DNA from: Chloroflexota bacterium
GTDB taxonomy: Bacteria; Chloroflexota; Limnocylindria; Limnocylindrales; CSP1-4
Assembly: GCA_016200745.1 (NCBI GenBank)
Contig: JACQEF010000014.1
Location: forward strand, 1-24,757
Direction of reading: 5' to 3'
DNA: 24,757 nucleotides
The notes under the pieces are model-generated. The model did not search any database, was not told where the DNA came from, and saw only the letters and a program-made list of their open reading frames with translations. Each line of letters starts with the position of its first letter. The stretch's first letter is position 1. The position numbers and the translations under genes are program-made. Positions 1-7,274 of this stretch are shown here, piece by piece.

Positions 1-202
1 CTTCGGATGCAATTGCGCTGCACTGGCTGCCGCCGAACTCGCCGATGTGGCCGCACGGTTGCCCCAGCCGCAAGGATCCGATCGGTCGGCGACAGTTTGT
101 GCATCTGATCCAGCGCCTTGCGGGGATCTTGCGGCAGGTGCAAGGTTCGGCCCGGTGCCGTTGTCCGCCCGGCACCCCACACGCCCACGTCGGCCCTTGC
201 GC
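1..202. other. Unassigned left edge, no gene recognised
   Basis: This edge lies downstream of ybeY. All three minus-strand frames stay open to the edge, so openness says nothing here. One minus frame is cysteine-rich, with a CTC pair followed by RCTNC and then PCGH, which could be part of a small zinc-binding protein, but I recognise no family. In the conserved cluster of Firmicutes ybeY is followed by dgkA, cdd or era; none of their motifs is visible here. Confidence 0.3.
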
Positions 203-748
203 TTACCTTCGGCCGAGCAGGTCTGCCTCGAGCGCTCGCATGGCGGCCTCCTCGGCAGGCTCGGCGTGGTCCCACCCGCACAGGTGGAGCGCGCCGTGCG
301 TCGCCAGCAGCCGGAGCTCGTCGCCCGGCTCCCACCTGACGTCGCCGGTCTGGCCGCCGCGGCCCGCCGAGGCCTGCTCGATGGCGCGCTCCACAGAGAT
401 CACCACATCGCCGAGGTGCAGCCTACGACCCGGTGGAAGCGGGAACGCGGCCGGCGCCGCGGACCCGTGTCGCGGCCCACCGTCGTGCGGCGGAAACGCC
501 CCCGGCGCGAGGAGCGGGAACGACAGCACGTCGGTCGGACCGGATCTGCCGAGATGCGCCTCATTGAGCGACGCGAGCTCGGCGTCGTCGGTCAGGATCA
601 GCCCGACCGACGCCGGTCTCGGCGCGCCCGCGGCCTCCACGGCGCGGGCCATCGCGCGGGCCAGGGCGCCGGCCGGGACCAGCGCCGGCACCCCGTCGCG
701 GATCGTCACGTCGACCCGCCACTCTCCCAGATAGATCGACCGGCTCAC
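203..748 (-). CDS. ybeY: Endoribonuclease YbeY (rRNA maturation factor)
   Basis: YbeY is a zinc-dependent single-strand endoribonuclease used in 16S rRNA 3'-end maturation and ribosome quality control in the cytoplasm. The family signature HGALHLCGWDH is present at residues 151-161, giving the three metal-binding histidines (H151, H155, H161). The segment SLNEAHLGRSGPTDVLSFPL upstream matches the conserved core (normally LN..yR..d.pTDVLSFp). I chose the GTG at 748 because it overlaps the TGA of pgpH (GTGA), giving a 181-residue protein. A longer frame reaching 913 would run antiparallel to nothing but overlap pgpH by 170 bases. An alanine/glycine/proline-rich insertion (about residues 80-105) lengthens it slightly relative to the usual 150-160. 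It is the last gene of the rpsU-yqeY-pgpH-ybeY run and is very likely translationally coupled to pgpH. Confidence 0.95.
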   Translation of the reverse strand: MSRSIYLGEWRVDVTIRDGVPALVPAGALARAMARAVEAAGAPRPASVGLILTDDAELASLNEAHLGRSGPTDVLSFPLLAPGAFPPHDGGPRHGSAAPAAFPLPPGRRLHLGDVVISVERAIEQASAGRGGQTGDVRWEPGDELRLLATHGALHLCGWDHAEPAEEAAMRALEADLLGRR

Positions 749-2880
749 GAAGCGGAGCCGCCGCCTCCACCCACCCGACCGGCGGCCGCGCGCCGGGATT
801 CCAGCTCCACGACCGTGTTCTGCGGATACGCGATGCGGGTGTGGTACATGCCCAGCAGCTGGCCGACGAACGCCTCGCGGATCCGCTCGAGGTCGCGCAG
901 CGTCAGATCGCATTCGTCGAACTGGCCGTCGGTCGTGCGCTCGTCGATGATCCGGCTGACCATGGCCCGGATGGCCGCCTCGTCACGCGAGGCCAGCGAC
1001 CGGACCGAGGCCTCCACGCCGTCGGCGAGCATGATCAGGGCCGCCTCGCGGGTCTGCGGCTTGGGGCCGGAGTGGCGGAACTTGCGTTCCTCGACCGCCA
1101 CGCCCGGGCCGGCCAGGTCCTTCGCCCGGGCGTGGAAGTAGCTCATGATCGCCGTCCCGTGGTGCTGCGGGATGTAGGCGATCAGCGCCTTGGGCAGGTG
1201 CGCCTTGTAGGCCAGGTCGATGCCGTCCACCACGTGCTGCTTGACGATGCCTGCGCTCACCTCGGGGTCCAGCTGGTCGTGGATGTTCTCGCCGCCGGCC
1301 TGGTTCTCGATGAACGCCAAGGGGTTCGCGAGCTTGCCGATGTCGTGGTAGTAGGCCGCCACGCGGGTCACGAGCGCGTCGGCGCCGATCGCCTCGGCGG
1401 CACGTTCGGCGAGGTTGCCGACCATCAGCGAGTGGTGGTAGGTCCCCGGCGTCTCGACGAGCAGCCGCCGCAGGAGCGGTTGCGACGGATTGGCGAGCTC
1501 CAGCAGCTGGAAGACGGTCAGGATCCCGAAGACCGACCCGAGCACCGCGAACGAGCCGACCGCCGCGACCCCCGAGCCCGCCGCCGACGCGGCCGATGCG
1601 AACCAGAGCTCGAGGACGCCGCGCAGGTCGCGGGCGCCGAGCAGCGAGAAGACCGACACGACGAGCGCACTGACGAGGAACGACGCGACCGCCGCCTGGA
1701 GGAAGACCTGCAGCCGGTCGCCGCGGCGGATGGCCACGATCCCGGCCAGCCCGCCGAGGAAGATGTAGGTCGTGATCTCGAGCGACGAACCGTTGACCGC
1801 TCCACCGATGACCGCCACGAATGCCATCAGGACGGTGGCGATCGACGCGTCGAGCAGCACGGCGACGAGCATCGCGATCGCGGCCGTCGGCAGGAAGAAC
1901 GGCAGCGTCGGTCGGCCGGCGGTGATCTTGAGGGCCAGGGTGGCGCCCACGAGCAGCAGGCCGACCAGGATGAGGACGTTGTTGCGGTGCCAGAGCCCCG
2001 GCCGGAACCGCCAGATCCAGCCCAGCAGCATGCCCACGACGAGCACCGCGAGCAGGAGCCAGCCGGCGAAGCTCGTCACGTCCGGGGCCGCCTGGCCCAG
2101 GCCGAGCTTGTCGATCACCTCGAACTGGGTCGGGCTGATCTGCTCGCCGTTGCGGACGATCACCTGGCCCTGCAGGATCGAAACACGGACCGGGGTGACG
2201 GCCTCGGCGGCGCGGTCGCGCGCCTGCGCGGTGAGCTCCTCGCTGAACGACGAATTGGGCACGAGCAGCGGGCTGATCAGCTCGGCGGCAAGCATCCGCT
2301 CGGCCTCGTCGAGGCCCCCGGCCATCCTCCCGGACAGGCGGCTTCGGGTGTCCGCCACCTCGCTGTCGCGGAGCTCGGTCCGCTCCGTGGCGTCGAGGAC
2401 CCTGGCCGCCTCGGTCCGGACGACGGCCCAGCCGGCGGCATCGAGCCCGACCAGGGTCTTCCGGGCCGCGCTCGACAGGTCGGCGATCGCGGTCTCGAGC
2501 AGGGTCGTCCGAGTCGCATCGGAAAGCTTGGCCGAGAACGTCGTGTCGATCTGGAGGACCCGGCGTTCGAAGGCGAACTGCTGCTCGGCCGCGATGGCGA
2601 TCGCGTTCTCGGTCGTGTAGTCGTACTGCGGCTCGACCGCCTGGCGGGCCGCGGCCTGGGCGTCGGCCGTTCGGACATCGCTCTCGAAGTCGATGGCCCG
2701 CGGGGCCAAGATGTCGCGCGGGGCCAGGTCGCCGACGGCGACCTGGAGCGGCTGCTGCGGCAGGATGTCGGCGCCGAGGATCGCCGCGAGTCCTGCGATC
2801 AGGATCGCGGCCGCGATGGCGAGGCGCGTCGCGTCGCTGCGCGAGAAGCCGGCACGGGCGGCAACGGGTCGGGTCAGCAT
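745..2880 (-). CDS. pgpH: 7TM-HD domain phosphohydrolase, PgpH/YqfF family (cyclic-di-AMP phosphodiesterase)
   Basis: The protein is a membrane-anchored HD phosphohydrolase. In Listeria and Bacillus this family hydrolyses cyclic di-AMP, and that function is assumed here by family membership. With the start at ATG 2880 it has 711 residues: one membrane helix (about 20-38), an extracytoplasmic 7TMR-HDED domain (about 40-265), a bundle of membrane helices (about 272-465) and a cytoplasmic HD domain (about 478-620). Metal-site motifs are YHHS (481-484), YYHDIGK (510-516), PQHHGT (571-576) and LADG with D620. The tail is glycine-rich. An upstream in-frame ATG at 2985 would overlap yqeY by 86 bases, so 2880, 19 bases after the yqeY stop, is preferred. 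It overlaps ybeY by four bases. In Firmicutes phoH usually stands just before this gene; it is absent here. Confidence 0.93.
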   Translation of the reverse strand: MLTRPVAARAGFSRSDATRLAIAAAILIAGLAAILGADILPQQPLQVAVGDLAPRDILAPRAIDFESDVRTADAQAAARQAVEPQYDYTTENAIAIAAEQQFAFERRVLQIDTTFSAKLSDATRTTLLETAIADLSSAARKTLVGLDAAGWAVVRTEAARVLDATERTELRDSEVADTRSRLSGRMAGGLDEAERMLAAELISPLLVPNSSFSEELTAQARDRAAEAVTPVRVSILQGQVIVRNGEQISPTQFEVIDKLGLGQAAPDVTSFAGWLLLAVLVVGMLLGWIWRFRPGLWHRNNVLILVGLLLVGATLALKITAGRPTLPFFLPTAAIAMLVAVLLDASIATVLMAFVAVIGGAVNGSSLEITTYIFLGGLAGIVAIRRGDRLQVFLQAAVASFLVSALVVSVFSLLGARDLRGVLELWFASAASAAGSGVAAVGSFAVLGSVFGILTVFQLLELANPSQPLLRRLLVETPGTYHHSLMVGNLAERAAEAIGADALVTRVAAYYHDIGKLANPLAFIENQAGGENIHDQLDPEVSAGIVKQHVVDGIDLAYKAHLPKALIAYIPQHHGTAIMSYFHARAKDLAGPGVAVEERKFRHSGPKPQTREAALIMLADGVEASVRSLASRDEAAIRAMVSRIIDERTTDGQFDECDLTLRDLERIREAFVGQLLGMYHTRIAYPQNTVVELESRRAAAGRVGGGGGSAS

Positions 2881-2899
2881 GGGAAGGGCACTGGCCGGC

Positions 2900-3379
2900 T
2901 CAGCTGCCGGCTCCGTCGTGCGCGGCGAGGTCCGCTTGCGCGAGCGCTCGGGCGACCAGCTCGCTGACGTGCCTGCCATCGGCACGGCCGCGGGTCCGCG
3001 GCGACAGCCAGCCCATGACCTTGCCCATGTCCCTCGCCGACGCGGCCCCGGTCGCCACGATGGCCTGGCCGACGAGGTCCGCGATCTGGGATTCGGTCAG
3101 TGGCTGGGGCAGGTACTCGCTCAGGATCTCGATCTCGCGCTCTTCCTTGGTGGCCAGATCCTCGCGGCCGCCACCACGGAAGGCCTCGACGGATTCGCGG
3201 CGGGTCTTGACCTCACGGGTCAGGACGGCCAGGAACTCGTCCTCGGTGAGCGGCCGGCCATTCCGCTTCTCGGCGTAGTGCGCGGCGCTCGACGCCATGC
3301 GCAGAACGTCACGGCGCAGCGCGTCACCGCCGCGCATGGCGGTCGCGATGTCGGTCTGGATGCGTTGCTGAAGCGACAC
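2900..3379 (-). CDS. yqeY: GatB/YqeY domain protein
   Basis: This is a small cytoplasmic protein of the YqeY family, which shares the tRNA-binding C-terminal domain of the GatB amidotransferase subunit; its exact role is not settled. The core is easy to recognise: SLQQRIQTDIATAMRGGD at the start, LRRDVLRM, and EIEILSEYLPQPLTESQI in the middle, followed by ARDMGKVMGWLSPRTRGRAD, equivalent to the family's GkvMk.l....kGraDg. I chose the GTG at 3379 because GAGGTG stands eight bases before it, giving 159 residues against a usual 145-150. A GTG at 3409 in the same frame is possible. It follows rpsU by 97 bases and precedes pgpH by 19, so it probably belongs to one operon, as in Bacillus, where rpsU and yqeY are adjacent. 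Confidence 0.93.
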   Translation of the reverse strand: MSLQQRIQTDIATAMRGGDALRRDVLRMASSAAHYAEKRNGRPLTEDEFLAVLTREVKTRRESVEAFRGGGREDLATKEEREIEILSEYLPQPLTESQIADLVGQAIVATGAASARDMGKVMGWLSPRTRGRADGRHVSELVARALAQADLAAHDGAGS

Positions 3380-3476
3380 CGGTCTGGCACCTCGGGCTGG
3401 GCGGGTCACCGTTTGTCGCGGTGCGCCGTCCGTGGAACCCGCGGGGGCAGGGGTTCGGGAGAGGGCGTGGGCCCGC

Positions 3477-3662
3477 TCAGCCGACCTGCGTTCGGGCGTT
3501 CTTCTTGCGCTTGGCTTCCTTGCGCTTGCGCTTCACCGACGGCTTCTCATAGTGCTCACGTCGGCGAGCCTCGGCGAGGATGCCACTCTGCTGGATCTTC
3601 TTGTTGAAGCGTCGCAGGGCGCTCTCGAACGTCTCGTTCTCACCCACTCGGACTTCTGCCAA
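3477..3662 (-). CDS. rpsU: 30S ribosomal protein S21
   Basis: S21 is a short, very basic protein of the small ribosomal subunit. All 61 residues fit the family: AEVRVGENETFESALRRFNK at the start, then the single-helix region with REHYEKPSVKRKRKEA and a lysine/arginine-rich tail. The start is a TTG at 3662 preceded by a perfect Shine-Dalgarno GGAGGTG eight bases upstream, which settles the start despite the rare codon. It heads the rpsU-yqeY-pgpH-ybeY group. Its promoter should lie in 3663-3769, but I see no clear -35/-10 pair there. In the 97-base gap before yqeY, GAACCC (3435-3440) can pair with GGGTTC (3451-3456), a weak hairpin. Confidence 0.96.
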   Translation of the reverse strand: MAEVRVGENETFESALRRFNKKIQQSGILAEARRREHYEKPSVKRKRKEAKRKKNARTQVG

Positions 3663-3769
3663 TCCCGGTTCACCTCCCCAGGCCTGGGGTCGTGCGATCG
3701 TCGTCAGGGCTTGCGGCCACCGGCCATGACGCGTCCCGGTCGGATCCCCGTCCGAGGCTGGCGGAGGCC

Positions 3770-4326
3770 CTACGAACGGCTCCGGCGCTGATCCTGCTCG
3801 AATGCCACCCGGCGTGGCGATACATCCTCCGAACCGCGTCGCACGCGTTGCCGGCCCGCGACCCTGTTCGCAGCGCCATCCCGAGTGGCGTACGGCAGGA
3901 ACCAGAGCCCGGCCATCCGCCCGGTCGGATCTCGCAACCAGGCTGAGACGGCCCGGCCCCGGACAGGAAACGCGCTCCGGTACGTGCCATCCAATGGCCG
4001 CACGCGCGTCCGAGCCGTCGTCGAGTCATCGATCACGAGCAGACGGCCCACGATCCGGCATGGCCACGCTCGCTGGCGCGCGATCTCCGGCGCGAGTCGC
4101 GCCTTGCGATCGGGCGCGTGGATCATCGCCTGGCTATCCGGTACGACAGACTTGACCTCGACGACGAGCACGCTGGCGGTCGATCGATCAGCGCGAAGAC
4201 ATCAACCGAACCTCGCTCGCCCCGGACGGCGAAGGAGACCTCCACGAGCGTCTCCCAGCCAAGCGATTGCAGGCGCGCGACGACTCGCTCGACCAGGGCG
4301 GCGTGCGCCGCGTCCAGGAGTGGCAC
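3770..4326 (-). pseudogene. Truncated, frameshifted remnant of an HTH-regulator/nuclease-like protein
   Basis: Two minus-strand frames together spell one protein core. From 4326 to about 4172 it reads LLDAAHAALVERVVARL and RGERGSVDVFA. From 4171 to 3770 another frame continues with LVVEVKSVVPDSQA, RKARLAPEIARQRAW, LLVIDDSTTARTRV and FPVRGRAVSAWLR. I recognise this as the C-terminal part of a family of XRE-type HTH proteins common in Actinobacteria and Chloroflexota, whose D...EVK arrangement resembles a restriction-endonuclease-like fold. The frame change near 4172 is explained by one missing base. The N-terminal HTH half is gone: homology stops at about 4325, where the coding sequence of the divergent ligase begins. 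The C-terminus looks complete. Recognition is from memory of the family, without a search. Confidence 0.7.
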
Positions 4327-4330
4327 ATTG
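4316..4330 (+). promoter_or_regulatory. Shine-Dalgarno and TTG start of the acyl-CoA ligase
   Basis: AGGAG at 4316-4320 lies seven bases before TTG at 4328-4330. The same bases, read on the other strand, encode the first surviving residues of the truncated HTH/nuclease-like remnant, so this initiation site sits on the rearrangement boundary. Confidence 0.6.
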
Positions 4331-5935
4331 GTCGACCTGCTCGAGGACGCTGTCGCCCGATACGGCGATCGCACGGCGCTGAGCCTGCGCCACGACGACG
4401 GCACCACGACGACCTGGAGCTTCCGCGAGCTCGACCGGCGCTCGCGGCTGGCCGCCTGGCGGCTGCGCGCCCTCGGGCTCGCGCCGGGGGATCGAATCCT
4501 CACGTGGTCGGCGTCGACGCCCGAGCTGCCGGCCGCCTACTTCGGAGCCATGCGCGCCGGGCTCGTCTACGTGCCGCTCGACCTGCGCATGTCGGCCGAC
4601 GCGGTCGAGATGGTCGTCCGGGCCTCCGGAGCGCGGCACCTGATCCTCGGCACCGGCCGGGACGCGCCCGACCCGCGCGAAGCACGCCTCGACCAGTTCC
4701 CGACCGCCACGGTCGAGGCGCTGTCGGCCGATCCGGACGGCTCGTTCCCGACGGACTGGGAAGCCCAGCTGGCGGCATGGCCGAAGCCCGCCCCGGAGGA
4801 CCTCTTCGAGCTCGTCTTCACGTCCGGCACGACCGGCACGCCCAAGGGCGTGATGCTCGCCCACGACAACGTCCGCGCCTCCGTCGAGTCATTCCACCGG
4901 ATCGTGCCCCCGATGGACCACCGCATCGTCTCGATCCTTCCGCTATCGCACCTCTTCGAGCAGGCGGTCGGGCTGTTCTACGCGCTGTCGGTCGGGGCGG
5001 ACGTCCTCTACGTGCGAAGTCGCAGCCCGCGGGTCATCTTCGATGCGCTGAGTGCCCACCGGGTGACGTCGATGATTACGGTCCCCCAGCTGCTCGACGT
5101 GTTCTGGAGCCAGATCGAGCGCGAGGCGGCGAAACGCGGCCAGACCGCGGCGTTCAGGCGGCTCCGGGCGGTCGGCCGCCGCCTGCCGGCCCGGGTCAGG
5201 CGCTGGCTGTTCCGGAGCATCCATGCCCAGTTCGGTGGCCAGTTCCGGCTGTTCGTGTCCTCGGGCGCGTTCCTGCCGCCGGCGCTCCAGCAAGGCTGGG
5301 AGGACCTCGGCGTGACCGTGCTCCAGGGCTACGGAACCACCGAAACGGGCACCGGCAGCTGCACCACGCTCGAGGATCACGGGCTCGGCACGGTCGGCCG
5401 TCCACCTGCCGGCATCGAGATGCGGCTCGCCGGCGACGGCGAGATCCAGTTCCGCGGAGCACCCCTGTTCAAGGGCTACTGGCAGGACCCCGTCGCCACC
5501 GCCGCCGCGTTCACCGACGACGGCTGGTACCGGACCGGCGACATCGGCCATCTCGACGCCGATGGCCGGCTCGTCCTGTCCGGTCGGAGCAGGGACATGA
5601 TCGTCCTGCCGAACGGCTTCAACGTCTATCCGGAGGACATCGAGAACGCGCTCCGTATCGCCGGCCTGCGCGATTTGGTGGTGGTCGAGACGCGGCCCGG
5701 CCGGATCGAGGCGATCGTCCTGGCCGGAGCGGCGGGCGGCGGCGACGCGGCGACGCTCCGGACCACCCTCGACGCCATGGTCAAGGCGGCCAACGCGCGG
5801 CTCGGACCGAACCAGCGGATCGCCGCCTGGCGCCTGTGGCCGGACGAGGATTTCCCCCGGACGCACACCTACAAGATCCGGCGGGCGCCGATCCGGGATT
5901 GGGCGATCGCCGACACCGTGGTCCCGGAGGCCTAG
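4328..5935 (+). CDS. AMP-dependent synthetase, long-chain acyl-CoA ligase-like (FadD15 type)
   Basis: The protein activates a carboxylic acid, probably a long-chain fatty acid, with ATP to an acyl-adenylate and then a CoA thioester. Motifs appear in order: ATP-binding TSGTTGTPKG (165-174), GYGTTET (334-340), the hinge region WYRTGDIGHLDADGRLVLSG (400-419), GFNVYPEDIEN (430-440) and the C-terminal catalytic lysine in THTYKIRR (K516). I chose the TTG at 4328, with AGGAG seven bases upstream, giving 535 residues that begin exactly where family similarity begins (LVDLLEDAVARYGDRTAL). The frame stays open to 4118 but that part is antisense to the pseudogene remnant. The protein is somewhat shorter than typical long-chain ligases (about 600). 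It stands alone on the plus strand between minus-strand genes. Substrate cannot be read from the sequence. Confidence 0.9.
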   Translation: MVDLLEDAVARYGDRTALSLRHDDGTTTTWSFRELDRRSRLAAWRLRALGLAPGDRILTWSASTPELPAAYFGAMRAGLVYVPLDLRMSADAVEMVVRASGARHLILGTGRDAPDPREARLDQFPTATVEALSADPDGSFPTDWEAQLAAWPKPAPEDLFELVFTSGTTGTPKGVMLAHDNVRASVESFHRIVPPMDHRIVSILPLSHLFEQAVGLFYALSVGADVLYVRSRSPRVIFDALSAHRVTSMITVPQLLDVFWSQIEREAAKRGQTAAFRRLRAVGRRLPARVRRWLFRSIHAQFGGQFRLFVSSGAFLPPALQQGWEDLGVTVLQGYGTTETGTGSCTTLEDHGLGTVGRPPAGIEMRLAGDGEIQFRGAPLFKGYWQDPVATAAAFTDDGWYRTGDIGHLDADGRLVLSGRSRDMIVLPNGFNVYPEDIENALRIAGLRDLVVVETRPGRIEAIVLAGAAGGGDAATLRTTLDAMVKAANARLGPNQRIAAWRLWPDEDFPRTHTYKIRRAPIRDWAIADTVVPEA

Positions 5936-5940
5936 GGCGA

Positions 5941-5978
5941 GGACCGCCGCGCGGCGGGATGCCCGCGGGCCGCGGTCC
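5941..5978. terminator. Hairpin between convergent ligase and lipoprotein genes
   Basis: GGACCGC at 5941-5947 pairs with GCGGTCC at 5972-5978, and CGGG/CCCG pairs inside (5955-5958 with 5962-5965). It starts five bases after the ligase stop and 42 bases beyond the lipoprotein stop, a position suited to a bidirectional terminator. There is no T-tract, so intrinsic function is uncertain. Confidence 0.5.
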
Positions 5979-6020
5979 CTGCCCGGGCCGTCTCGTCGGG
6001 AGGTGCCGGCCGACCTGGGC

Positions 6021-6560
6021 CTACCCGCCGACCGGGAAGCCGACCCCCACGGTCTCGAGCGCCTGCTGGATCTCGGGCGCCGCCGGGTCCTGGGCGGCGC
6101 CGGGCAACCAGTCGTAGAAGACCAGCGTCGCGCCGACCTGGCGCAGAACCTGGACCGAGCCCTCGGGCGACTGGATCCGCCCGGGCCCGGTCTCGAGGTA
6201 GTGTTGCTCCTCCGCCGCGGCCAGCACCGCGGTCGAGGAATCGGGGAACTCGTAGACGACGATGAAGCCCCTCGTCGGATCCTTGGCGAGCACCACCTGG
6301 TAGACCGCGCGCGGGGCCGTCGCCAGCAGCGGCGATTCGACCGGCCGGACGGGGGCCTGCGTATCGGCCAGCACCAGCTGATGCGCGGCGAGCGCCGCGA
6401 CGAGCGCGGCCCGGGTCTGGTTGACGGCGGGGCTGACTGTCGTCGACGGGCCGATCGACGCCGCCGGGAAGGTCCGGGCGGGCTCCTGGGTCGTGGCACA
6501 GCCGGCGGCGAGCAGCGCCACGACGAGGACGGCGAGCGCGCCGGGCACGGCCGGCCTCAA
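6021..6560 (-). CDS. Putative lipoprotein of unknown function
   Basis: The N-terminus is a lipoprotein signal: a hydrophobic run ALAVLVVALLAAGC with the lipobox LAAGC and the modified cysteine at residue 21. The mature part of about 158 residues follows a serine/threonine/proline-rich tether. It contains AVYQVVLAKDPTRGFIVVYE and TLVFYDWLPGAAQDP, suggesting an alpha/beta domain exposed outside the membrane, but I recognise no family. The start is a TTG at 6560 that overlaps the TGA of the HIT gene (TTGA), indicating translational coupling; a GTG at 6548 is an alternative. It ends close to the convergent ligase gene with a hairpin between them. Confidence 0.8.
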   Translation of the reverse strand: MRPAVPGALAVLVVALLAAGCATTQEPARTFPAASIGPSTTVSPAVNQTRAALVAALAAHQLVLADTQAPVRPVESPLLATAPRAVYQVVLAKDPTRGFIVVYEFPDSSTAVLAAAEEQHYLETGPGRIQSPEGSVQVLRQVGATLVFYDWLPGAAQDPAAPEIQQALETVGVGFPVGG

Positions 6561-6922
6561 CCCGGTGGCCAGTCGAACGGGCGGCCGCCCATCAGGTGGA
6601 CGTGCAGGTGATCCACGGTCTGCCCGCCCCAGCGACCCACGTTCAGGGTCAGCCGGTAACCACCGTCGGCGATCCCCTCGGAGCGAGCCAGGTCGGCGGC
6701 CACCGCGAACAGGCGGCCGAGCAGCGGGCCGTCCGCCTCGGTCAGGTCGGTGGCGGACGGGATGTGCCGGCGGGGCATCACCAGGATGTGCGTCGGCGCC
6801 CGCGGCGAGATGTCGCGGATGGCGATGACGAGGTCGTCGTCGTGGACGCGAGTGGACGGGATCTCGCCGGCCACGATGCGGCAGAACAGGCAGTCGGGCG
6901 CGGCCGCCGATTCGGGGCTCAC
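6557..6922 (-). CDS. HIT family nucleotide-binding hydrolase
   Basis: HIT proteins hydrolyse nucleotide phosphoramidates, dinucleoside polyphosphates and similar adenosine derivatives in the cytoplasm. The protein has 121 residues, near family length, with CLFC (11-14) as the first half of a zinc site, THILVMPRRHIPS (44-56) and the catalytic histidine triad DHLHVHL (104-110). The GTG at 6922 is chosen because it overlaps the TGA (6919-6921) of the upstream small membrane gene as GTGA. The frame itself remains open upstream to 7468, which would wrongly merge this gene with the frameshifted neighbour and with an antisense stretch of prmA. It is coupled to the lipoprotein downstream. HIT genes occur in this ribosome/chaperone neighbourhood in many bacteria, so context is ordinary. 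Confidence 0.93.
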   Translation of the reverse strand: MSPESAAAPDCLFCRIVAGEIPSTRVHDDDLVIAIRDISPRAPTHILVMPRRHIPSATDLTEADGPLLGRLFAVAADLARSEGIADGGYRLTLNVGRWGGQTVDHLHVHLMGGRPFDWPPG

Positions 6923-7201
6923 CACAGCACCGGTTTCGAGCTCATCAGGAACCCGATCGTGCCGACCAGGCCCGCCATCAGGTACGACACGTAGCGCTGG
7001 CGCTGTGCCCTCGCCCGCCAGCGGGCGTCGTCGGCGCCGGCACGGATCCCGATCAGGGCGCGCAGGTTCGGCCGCTGGATGAACAGCGCGATGCCGCTCG
7101 TGACGGCGTAGATCGCCAGCGCCAGCAGCGGCCAACCCCAGCACGAGGGTCAGCGCCAGCGTCACGTGCGCGACCAGCAGGATCGGGAAGAACCACGGCA
7201 T
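6919..7201 (-). pseudogene. Small membrane protein gene interrupted by a one-base frameshift
   Basis: From ATG 7201 the reading MPWFFPILLVAHVTLALTLV is a clear membrane helix. After a run of four G (C at 7136-7139 on the plus strand) the frame loses sense, while the next frame gives WPLLALAIYAVTSGIALF, IQRPNLRALIGIRAGADDAR and YVSYLMAGLVGTIGFLMSS, ending KPVLW and TGA. Removing one G makes a 93-residue protein with about three helices whose stop overlaps the HIT start as GTGA. That overlap argues that the second frame is, or recently was, real. The family is unknown to me. The cause may be a sequencing or assembly error in a homopolymer rather than true inactivation. Confidence 0.7.
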
Positions 7202-7237
7202 GGCCGCGATTGTAGGGCGACCGGCCCGCGCGTCGGG

Positions 7238-7261
7238 TTCGGCGCAGGGCGCTGCGCCGAA
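7238..7261. terminator. Perfect hairpin downstream of prmA
   Basis: TTCGGCGCAG at 7238-7247 and CTGCGCCGAA at 7252-7261 form a perfect 10-bp stem with a four-base loop, 13 bases beyond the prmA stop codon. No T-run follows. It probably ends the dnaJ-prmA transcript and separates it from the small membrane-HIT-lipoprotein unit. Confidence 0.68.
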
Positions 7262-7274
7262 CGGCGGCACCGGC

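Noticed and set aside
841..2967. Plus-strand 708-codon open frame opposite pgpH
   Set aside because: It is rich in R, D, H, G and E with no domain text, the typical antisense shadow of a high-GC gene; pgpH on the other strand has clear motifs.
4267..6117. Plus-strand 616-codon frame overlapping the acyl-CoA ligase
   Set aside because: It is in another frame of the same strand with arginine/proline-rich low-complexity text; the ligase motifs lie in the frame starting at 4328.
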